Source of the DNA: Chara braunii
Lineage: Eukaryota; Streptophyta; Charophyceae; Charales; Characeae
DNA length: 21,248 nucleotides
Direction of reading: 5' to 3'
Assembly (NCBI GenBank): GCA_003427395.1
Contig: BFEA01000340.1
Coordinates: 885,510-906,757, forward strand
Shown: one piece after another, positions 8,964 to 15,969 of the stretch
Layout: every line of letters begins with the position of its first letter
How positions within the stretch are numbered: position 1 is the stretch's first letter
Program-made: the position numbers and the translations under genes
Notes under the pieces: model-generated
What the model was told of the DNA's origin: nothing
What the model saw: the letters and a program-made list of their open reading frames with translations, nothing else
Database searches by the model: none

Positions 8964-9587
8964 GAATGACAACCATATGTCGCACGATCTACATACCCGA
9001 TGGACTTATTTCTTTCCCTTTATATTTGATCTCGAGTTTTGATCGATATGGTTGTATTAGGACACTTGTTTATTTACTGATTGATTTTGCTTGTTAAGTT
9101 TTATAGTTGGACGTTAAGGTCCGTAGCGGTTGTCAAAGTCAAACGCCTTGACATGTTTTCAGGTCTCCATTGATGGAACCCCACTTTCAGTGTTAGGGTC
9201 ATTCATCTGCTACAAAGGGTCCAGGTCCGTCTACCACTCACCATCGCATGGTGCAGAATTGGGTAGAACTCGCAATCACTTTCATGATTGTCTAGCGTCG
9301 AGAAATTAACCTCTCAAGACGCATGTCAGTTGACACTTGAGTGTTGAGAGCGACCCTCAAGATTATTGAGGACTACATAATTATGGGTACTACATAATAC
9401 GTCATCCCTGCGACTGCTTGTGTATTGATGCATGGAAAATTGCTATGACTAAGGCCTACGTCGCCGCAATATTTATTCAGAGTTTTGTGTGCGATGTTCG
9501 ACTGTTTTTCTGTTGACAAAAGTTATGGGTTGGATACAAAAAGAGATTAGGTGCGATTTGTGTGTGAAACTTGGTTTGTTTTGGAGT
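8964..9587. other. No gene seen; possible 5' leader or LTR of the retrotransposon
   Basis: This lies upstream (in the minus-strand sense) of gag, where a leader, primer binding site and 5' LTR should be. No tRNA-complementary primer site was recognised, and no stretch matched the region beyond the element's 3' end apart from a weak 16-of-20 similarity between about 2155 and 9119 (GTCCGTAG...GGT...GTC). No coding or RNA features were seen. Confidence 0.35.
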
Positions 9588-10035
9588 GGTGTATCGAGTG
9601 GTTAGATGGACCGTCCTAGTCAACCGACACCGAGTCTTGCTTGGGACATCAGCCCCCAAAGCGTTGACTCCCGTACGAGGACGATTAAGGCGTTCGACCG
9701 CCTGTACCCCCAATGCTACAGCATACGAGAAACGCCCTCGGTTGGACCACCTCGGCGACTGCAAATGAGCAGTTTTCACACGTGGTCCGCTAGCTCGACG
9801 GGGATACACCTGTCCAAGGGTGGTGACAACCCTTGGTCAGAGGTAAGTTGTACCTCGCGTGACCCTATCATATCGTAGGGGTTCGCGAGAGGTTTGGCTG
9901 ACACACTCGGTCGGAGCAACGAAAACTCCACTGCGAAAAAGTCCCGCAAACATCCTGCGTGACGCGGCCGGGAGGGTTCCCCACCCGGGCCGATGCGCTC
10001 GACACCGAGCTTGACGCTCGTGATCGTGCTCTTCG
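9588..10035. repeat. Dispersed repeat X, copy A
   Basis: This is one copy of an unidentified repeat. It shares long blocks with 15536-15965 in the same orientation: GTGTATCG-GTGG, CGTC-TAGTC-ACCGAC, TAGCTCGAC-GGGATACACC, GGTGGTGACAAC, AGGTAAGTTG-ACCTCGC-TGACCCTAT, CGTAGGGGTTCG and ACTCGGTCGGAGC. It is GC-richer than its surroundings. It could be an LTR, or a solo LTR of an unrelated element, given its length and position beside the Gypsy 5' side. No matching copy was found at the Gypsy 3' side, so that assignment is not made. A minus-strand frame at 9776-10039 encodes a peptide resembling one in copy B. Confidence 0.75.
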
Positions 10036-10039
10036 TCAT

Positions 10040-10950
10040 ACATGGTTGGGCTCCTCACCTTCGCTGTTGGGTATTCTAACGCCACGATTGTAGTAGACAA
10101 ACAATTGGCACGAGAGATAGAGGAGTAAGATAGAGCGAGGCGACTGTACTCTTTTATGAGTTGGTGGGAGATTCGTTCGTATTCAACCTTGCTGGTAAGG
10201 AGACTGTCTGATATGCATTTGAACACAAATAAGCAGAAAATTCACTCTTGTTTTGTAGTACGGTGAGTAGTGAACAAGGCCACTGCTCGCATGGTTAGAA
10301 TCGAGATCAGATGTTGCGCAGTGACCGTCATTACGGCCCTGTTGCTGATCGAGTTTGAATCGTTGCTGGTGCGTTGGGATACTGCTACTTTGGTTGTGTT
10401 GGTACTAAGCGTTGGACCTTATTTTTTGTGGGGGAAGGGAGAGTTGTTGTTGTCAAGAAAACTACGAATTGTGTTGGGTTCATACTACTATCAATGCTAC
10501 TTATTTCCAGCTTGCCGATGTTGTTGCAGTTTTTGACAACTTTTGTAGTTGATCTACGATGCCTTGTTGTTGCGCCCTGCTGCTGAACACGTTGGGTTTT
10601 GTGGAGTTCTGTTGAATTTTGCCTTGCGTCTCGAATAAAGCACAGGGGGTATGCAGTATTCAAACGTCGTTTTTTTGACTGCGTAACAGCAGTTTGGTTG
10701 AAGGAAAGAGCACAGCGACTGGAGAGGGTAATCAAGCTTTGCAAGGAGTCATTGCGGCGACTTTCAATTAAGATCTGTTAGAGTGCCGCTACGTTGCATT
10801 CGGATCGTGTTTGGCTGTCTTACTGCGACTTTGGCCGCCATTGCGGGACCCTCAAACTTTTGAAGATATTAAAGCCCTCTCGCGTGAGTTGAGTTATCCC
10901 TTTCGTGTATCTTGAGAGTTTGACATTTTTCTTTTTATTCTTTTTAATCT
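10040..10950. other. No gene or repeat recognised
   Basis: Medium-GC sequence with short open frames on both strands, none resembling a known protein. The plus strand is rich in TTG/GTTG words, for example 10440-10600, which gives Val/Leu/Cys-rich peptides of no evident meaning. It may be further remains of the elements around it. Confidence 0.4.
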
Positions 10951-10971
10951 AAGTCTAGTCTGAGGTTTGGA

Positions 10972-11035
10972 AAGGAAGGCGGCCGGTGGGATCGCAACCC
11001 ACAAGACCACATACATGTGGTTAACCAGGGGTAAT
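10972..11035 (-). other. tRNA-like fragment, perhaps a SINE or tRNA relic
   Basis: Read on the minus strand, the sequence ends with GTGGG-TTGCGAT-CCCAC, a perfect 5-base-pair stem with a 7-base loop like a tRNA T-arm, though the loop lacks the usual TTC. Just 5' of it is ACCAC-ATGTAT-GTGGT, like an anticodon arm but with a 6-base loop, and before that TGGTTAACC, like part of a D-arm. The 3' side continues as CGGCCGCC with no convincing 5' acceptor partner. It is not a functional tRNA. A tRNA-derived SINE head or a decayed tRNA copy is possible, and chance is not excluded. Confidence 0.35.
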
Positions 11036-11135
11036 ATTTTCGATGAATTTGCACTGAAACTGTCACATTGTGCTCATTTTTCTTTTTTTTTCTTGTTTTT
11101 CTTTGAGTGTGATATATATGTGCTTTAGGGTACGT

Positions 11136-11621
11136 CATGCAACAAAAAAAATTCCCATAATTAAATAATCATTCTATAGTAAAGTTACATTATAAATTTT
11201 AAAATTTCATTTCATCTTTAAAAATATCATTCCAATTTTAAAATTTTTCATCTTACTTGAAAACTTTCCTTCCAAGTATGGGGTATCCCTTCTTAATTGA
11301 ACTGCATGCTAGAGATGGAATGAAAGTCTGGATGAGTTCATAAAATATTTTAATTGGACTGTCATTCTAAGTAAGGATTTTCAGTCATAAATAGGTTAAT
11401 CCAATCTAAATTATAAGATATTTATTGTAATAGAATGAAAGTTTAATTAAAATTTTTCATAAACTCATCCAGACTTTCATTCCATCTTAAACAAATAGAT
11501 GTAGTTGGAAGGGAAAACTCATATTTAGACGGGAATTTATCAAATCAAACTGTAAATTTTAGAATTGGACGAACATTGAAATTGTAATTTATAAATATGA
11601 AGGATATTTTTTGTATGGAAT
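11136..11621. mobile_element. Foldback MITE-like element, copy 1
   Basis: A strong internal inverted repeat is present: 11313-11355 pairs with 11445-11487 at 40 of 43 positions, with the core ATGGAATGAAAGTCTGGATG and a spacer of 89 bases. The outer flanks are also imperfect inverted copies (CTTTCCTTCCAAGTATG on the left, AGTTGGAAGGGAAAA on the right), and the ends are related too (CAACAAAAAAAATTCCCAT and its inverse near 11598-11620). A second copy in the same orientation lies at 12674-13128, so this is a mobile or duplicated unit. It has no coding capacity, as expected of a non-autonomous DNA element. The superfamily is unknown because no clear target-site duplication was found. Confidence 0.75.
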
Positions 11622-12245
11622 GTTTTTTTGACTGTTTTTTTTCGTAGGAATTTTTCTGTTGTGTGCTTGATTTTGACATGTTTGGATCAATAACGAAAAA
11701 GTTGGCATTTCATTGAATTCGTTGGACGTTTCATTTTAACTCCGAAAGTGTTTTCGTGTTAGGGATTTATAGTGGGTGTTTTTTGTTTTTTTTTTTTTTT
11801 TTTTTCCCCTCTAGGGCCTGTCTTTTTTTTTTATGTTTGCACTATGAGCCTATATCATTTGTTTTTGAAAATTTCAACGATTTTTTCGCCCAAATTGCCG
11901 ACGAAAAACGTCGAATATTTGACCATTCGTTAACTATCACTTAGACCGTAGCAAGACCTTGTTAGAGGTCCACCCACCGATTGCAGAAGCTCTATCAGAG
12001 TTCAAGAGGAGTTTTAGAGGCAGAGAACAATCAAGTATATCATCTTCTTGCCTTCTGTGAACCCATTGCACCCCTATTCATTACATCTTTCTATTCTCGT
12101 AGAAATATATGCATGAAAACTTAAACCTTATGTTTTACCAATTCATTTTGTAATTTAATCAGATAAGGTGAAAGAAAGGCGTGTGTAATCTCACTTTGCA
12201 TTGTTGTTTGAAATTCAAATTGAAGGGGGATGAATTGGGGGAAGG
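11622..12245. other. AT-rich spacer without a gene
   Basis: Contains a poly(T) tract near 11786-11805 and a stretch at 11940-12090 of more balanced composition that resembles transposon leader or LTR-end sequence only in a general way. A short palindrome TTTGAAATTCAAA lies near 12207. No coding or RNA genes were recognised. Confidence 0.4.
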
Positions 12246-12249
12246 TGGT

Positions 12250-12668
12250 TTTACCTGAACGGATGCGGTAAGGTTTAACTGTTGTACTGTTAAAGTTGGT
12301 GGTTCATATTCCTTATAGCCAAGTTGTGTAACTTCGGTAAGGCTTGGTTATTGTATTGTCATGTTTTTTTGACAGTCAAACAATGTGATTTTTGTCAAGT
12401 CTGATTGTTATACCTCTGTAAATAGCTATGTATGCAGCTAAGCAATGTGACTTCAATTTGGCCTAGCTGACTATGTTATATCGTTCTGTTCCTTACTCCA
12501 ACCGGACAATGTAAGTTCGGTCAGGTCTGATTGTTATTCTTCTGGTGATTGTCTATTAGAAGGGCTTAAGAGTTGGGTAACGTGGCTTCGGTCAGATACA
12601 ACTAATTGTTTTTTTTTAAGGAGGTTTGAACTAAAGACTAAGCAATGTGGCTTCGGTTTGGCTTAGTC
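12250..12668. repeat. Hairpin array, part 1 (six good copies, one degenerate)
   Basis: Each unit is an 8-base arm, a 17-base loop and an 8-base inverted arm. Good copies start at 12317, 12374, 12436, 12500, 12571 and 12636; spacing is 57, 62, 64, 71 and 65 bases. The best is GACTAAGC - AATGTGGCTTCGGTTTG - GCTTAGTC at 12636-12668, with eight perfect pairs. Other arms differ but still pair, for example AGCCAAGT with GCTTGGTT at 12317-12349 (all eight pair, counting two G-T), AGCTAAGC with GCCTAGCT at 12436-12468, and AGTTGGGT with ATACAACT at 12571-12603. The loops keep the pattern AATGTG-CTTCGGT. A degenerate copy lies near 12260-12290. Many copies are followed by TTGTTAT or a similar word. 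Function unknown. Confidence 0.8.
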
Positions 12669-12673
12669 TAAGG

Positions 12674-13128
12674 TCGCAACAGAAAAAAATTATCATAATT
12701 AAATAATCATTAAAATTCATTTCTAATTTTAAATTTTCATTCTACCTTAAAAAATGTCATTCACTTTTAAAATTTTTCGTTTTATTTGAAAATAAATTTA
12801 TCAAGAACGAGGTATCCCTTCTTATTTGAACTGCATGCTAAAGATGAAATGAAATTATGGGTGAGTTAATGAAATATTTTAATTGAAATGTCATTCTCTA
12901 TAAAGATTTAAGTAGAAATATATTAATTTAATTTAAATTATAAGATAATTTTTATAATAAAATGAAAGTTTAATTAAGTCATTTCATAAAATCGTCCAGA
13001 CTTTCATTCCATTTTCAACAAATAGATGTAGTTGGAAGGGAAATATCATTTTTAGTTGGAAACTTATCAAATACAACTGACAATTTTAGAATTTGACGAA
13101 TGTTATATGTATTATATCTTTATTATTA
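12674..13128. mobile_element. Foldback MITE-like element, copy 2
   Basis: This is a diverged copy of the element at 11136-11621, in the same orientation. Shared blocks include CATAATTAAATAATCATT, GGTATCCCTTCTTA, TTGAACTGCATGCTA, GACTTTCATTCCAT and ACAAATAGATGTAGTTGGAA. The internal inverted repeat (12842-12884 with 12972-13015) is more decayed than in copy 1. It sits between two parts of the hairpin array. The distance between the flanking hairpins (12636 and 13137, 501 bases) minus the element length leaves about the normal hairpin spacing, so the element appears to have inserted into the array. Confidence 0.75.
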
Positions 13129-13133
13129 AACAA

Positions 13134-13462
13134 GGTAGTCATACAATGTGACTTCGATGTAGTCTATCTATAGCTTATCACAAAGGAAGGGTAAAATACT
13201 TAATTAAGAATATAAAGAGTGTAACCTAAAGGCGGACTAAGCAATGTGGCTTTGGTTGGCTCAGTCTTAGTCTTCAAAAGATTAAAGGTTCAAAAATTTA
13301 TTATAACTTGGATATTAAATACTTGGGAGGACTAAACAATGCGAGTTCGGTTTGGTCTAGTTAACTGCCTAAATGAAGATAAAAATAGTTGTGCCCTTTG
13401 TTTGTCTATACAAAGACAAATGTTAAGTAATGTGGCTTAGGTTTGACTTAACTTTTTAATGT
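13134..13462. repeat. Hairpin array, part 2 (four copies)
   Basis: Copies start at 13137, 13235, 13330 and 13422, with longer spacing than in part 1 (98, 95 and 92 bases). The last, GTTAAGT - AATGTGGCTTAGGTTTG - ACTTAAC at 13422-13452, is a perfect 7-base stem with the same 17-base loop, but with arms different from the best copy of part 1. The copy at 13235 has a 16-base loop and seven of eight pairs (GACTAAGC with GCTCAGTC). The one at 13330 pairs GACTAAAC with GTCTAGTT, with one mismatch and one G-T. The first (13137) has decayed arms but a recognisable loop. A further small hairpin, TTTGTCT/AGACAAA, lies just before the last copy at 13401-13420. Confidence 0.8.
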
Positions 13463-13739
13463 CATATGTAAGCTAGGGTATTGGGGTTTATCTAAATTAA
13501 ATATAATGAACTACTTATATGAAAACAAGTTGGAGAATCGGTGAGAGTACTTACCTATTGTGGAATGGATTTGCATGTGGTTGAGTGAGAGTTCTACTTG
13601 TTCTGAGCCTTAGTCTTGATAGGTAGTTGTTTTAGATGCTCACCACGTGCTGAAGGTAGAGGAGCTAGTTCAATTTCTGTATTTTCTGAGCTAATTTTAT
13701 TTTTTATACTTAGTTCAATTTCAACATTTTCTGGGAAGT

Positions 13740-14075
13740 TCATTTTTCATACTTGGCTTTGTATAAATTTTTGAAAGACACTTTCACTAAGGGAAGTGCT
13801 GCCCAAATTTATGCAAATCCAAGGAGTTAGTTATTTATTTTTTTTTACAAAGTTCAACTTTTGTCTTTGTTCATATATGATTTAGTATAAAATTGGGAAG
13901 CTTACTTTTCTAAAAGAGATGTTGCTCAAATTTTTACTAAATCAGATAGTTCGATAAAATTTGACTTTGTGAAGTAAGAATTATTTTATGATTTTGTATT
14001 TAGTTTTGCATAAATTTTGGGAAAGACACTTTTCCTACAGGAAGTGTTGCCGAAATTCCTGACATTTTCGGATAG
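13740..14075. repeat. ~123-bp tandem repeat, three units, each with a nested hairpin
   Basis: Units begin near 13755, 13879 and 14001. Each holds an outer inverted repeat and an inner one. In unit 1 GTATAAATTT (13761-13770) pairs with AAATTTATGC (13805-13814). In unit 2 the arms at 13879-13897 and 13925-13943 pair at 16 of 19 positions. In unit 3 the inner stem is ACACTT with AAGTGT. The inner part reads GACACTTTC...GGAAGTGCTGCC in units 1 and 3. Shorter repeats with TAGTTCAATTTC at about 13669 and 13722 precede the units. No coding sequence. The block could be non-coding sequence of a retroelement. Confidence 0.65.
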
Positions 14076-14200
14076 GTATCACATGTGAGACAAAAAAACA
14101 GAAGTGTCTCATACTCACTCAAGCATAGTTTAGGCACTGACATGTGTTGTGTTGCATGTCATGTTTACTTAGATTGATTCAAGGCCTGATTAACTTCGAC

Positions 14201-14240
14201 TTGATCCTACGAGGATCAACTTCTGTTATTTTTTTAATAA
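14201..14240. repeat. Two adjacent short hairpins
   Basis: TTGATCCT (14201-14208) and AGGATCAA (14212-14219) are perfect inverse copies around a 3-base loop. Five bases further on, GTTATT and AATAAC flank a T-run (about 14224-14240). The appearance is that of a bacterial terminator, but the context is eukaryotic, so no such function is called. Confidence 0.55.
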
Positions 14241-15030
14241 CATGTCGATTTTCAGCCTTACTGTAATTAATTCTTGGCAATCAATGTAAAGCCTTAGCCC
14301 TTACGGGTTGAAATGTTTTGTTAGATTTTCACCCGGATTTTTGTTAAATGGTCATTTAAAGAAGTTTATTTGAGAAGGTTGGACAAAGGTTGAGGTTTGT
14401 GTGAATAAGGCAAAGGATGTGAGCAAAGATAATGGTTAAAGTTGACCTCGTATAATGTGTGGTATGTTGATGTTGCATCTATGTATGATCCCAGGTATGC
14501 ATAAAAAATTATAAATTGAGCCTTCGTGATTACTTGTATACTGCAAAAATGAAGTTGGACAAGCAACATTTTTATTGTGAGAGTGATCATTCAAAATTAT
14601 ATAAGTCATTCTATCTGACTAAATTTAACCACTTTATTTTTAAATAAGTTATGATGGTTAATAGAGCAAGCGCGCGTTCAAACTTTTCAAACACCTGTTG
14701 AAATACACACGCTTACCTTCTGTTATTTGAATTACTTGGTCGACGTTGGTCCTCAAACTGAAATTCGAGGTCCTTGTCTATCACATTCCAGGTTATAGGT
14801 CAGCACAAAAAAGTTTCCCCTATGCACTGAGCATTGATGCACTGCCCATCACAGCGCTCTGCCCAGGGGTCAGAAGCGTCATAAGGGTTGAACGATTCAT
14901 CCTTCAACTATTTAATATCGTGAAGGAGATTTATTTCACGATACTTCATCCCTAACACTTAAGTGTCGCATGCAACATCGAAGTCCACGAAGGGTCGAGT
15001 GATTGTGGGAAAGGCATGAAGCGTCGACAT
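14241..15030. other. No gene recognised; one clear hairpin
   Basis: AT-rich to mixed sequence with only short open frames of no recognisable family. At 14916-14943, TATCGTGAA and TTCACGATA form a perfect 9-base-pair stem around a 10-base loop. It lies shortly before the tandem-duplicated part of repeat X. Confidence 0.45.
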
Positions 15031-15034
15031 GAAT

Positions 15035-15670
15035 GTCGGTTGTGAGGGTCCGCATAACTTAATATTATGAATTCCCTCGCTCGCATGTCCCTCTTTAGCA
15101 TTTTCATGTAGGGTCTACATCCGAAGTCTCGTGTGGATTAAATTATGAGTTGAAGCACTTGAAAAAAAAAACTAGGAGCGATATTGTGAATAAACTCTGA
15201 ATTTTCAATTCAATGGTGCATCGGGTGGTGTGGATAACCGTCCTAGTCAACCGGCGTAGAATCACATAAAAAAGTTCAGCGTCTTTGACGACGGTTTACG
15301 AGCGGATCTGATTCAAGTGTTAACCGCTCGTACTCTCTATGCTCTAGCGAAAGTCGATTGTGAGGGTCCGCATAACTGAATATTATGAACTTCATCTCAC
15401 ACATGTCCCTCTTAAGCATTTTCATGTAAGGTCTACATCCGAAGTCGCGTGCAGATTGAATTATGAGTTGAAACACTTGAAAAAAAAAACTAGGCGCGCG
15501 ATATTGTGAATAAACTTTAAATTTTCAATTCAACTGTGTATCGCGTGGTGTGAATAACCGTCTTAGTCGACCGACGTAGGATCACGTCAGAGAGTTCAGC
15601 GCCTCGGACGATGGTTCGAGCGTTGGTCCAATTTAGGCGTTAACCACGTACCCCCTATATTATAGCGAAC
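15035..15670. repeat. 318-bp direct tandem duplication within repeat X
   Basis: Unit 1 (15035-15352) and unit 2 (15353-15670) are clearly related along their whole length. Both have TTGTGAGGGTCCGCATAACT near the start, then TGTCCCTCTT-AGCATTTTCATGTA, GGTCTACATCCGAAGTC, ACTTGAAAAAAAAAACTAGG, GATATTGTGAATAAACT, a GTGTATCG-type block, ACCGTC-TAGTC-ACCG and GTTCAGCG. Divergence is moderate, so the duplication is not recent. The second unit runs on into the rest of repeat X copy B. Copy A at 9588 has only the last part of the unit. Confidence 0.8.
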
Positions 15671-15965
15671 GATAAACACCCTCAGACAGACTACCTCTGC
15701 GATTGCATACAAAAAACTTTTCGTACATGGTTCGGTAGCTCGACAGGGATACACCCACCTAAGGGATGGTGACAACTCCCACACGTGGAGGTAAGTTGCA
15801 CCTCGCATGACCCTATTTTGTCGTAGGGGTTCGTTAGAGGTATAAATGACGCATTCGGTCGGAGCGGCAAAAGTGCTTTATGCGACCAGTCGTGCAAAAT
15901 CCTGTGGGTCCCCCTCTTTGAGATCGATGCGCTTGACAACGTCCGGGCCGCTCGGGCAAACAAGG
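15536..15965. repeat. Dispersed repeat X, copy B
   Basis: This matches copy A at 9588-10035 in the same orientation, with shared blocks such as TAGCTCGAC-GGGATACACC, ATGGTGACAAC, GAGGTAAGTTGCACCTCGC, TGACCCTAT and GTCGTAGGGGTTCG. The copies differ by substitutions and small indels. A minus-strand frame at 15691-15969 encodes a peptide resembling that of copy A, with NPYD-IGS-EVQLTS and CIPVEL-HV in common. A TATAAA sequence lies on the plus strand near 15841 but is absent from copy A. The repeat may be an LTR or part of another non-autonomous element. Confidence 0.75.
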
Positions 15966-15969
15966 TCAC

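Noticed and set aside
8964-9587. Primer binding site for the Gypsy element
   Set aside because: No stretch complementary to an initiator tRNA-Met or other tRNA 3' end could be recognised on the minus strand.
12317-13452. CRISPR-like array
   Set aside because: Repeats are imperfect palindromes with varying arms, spacers are uneven and themselves partly repetitive, and the context is eukaryotic with no cas-like genes.
15837-15850. TATA-box promoter in repeat X copy B
   Set aside because: The TATAAA word is not present in copy A, and no gene follows it; AT-rich DNA gives such words often.
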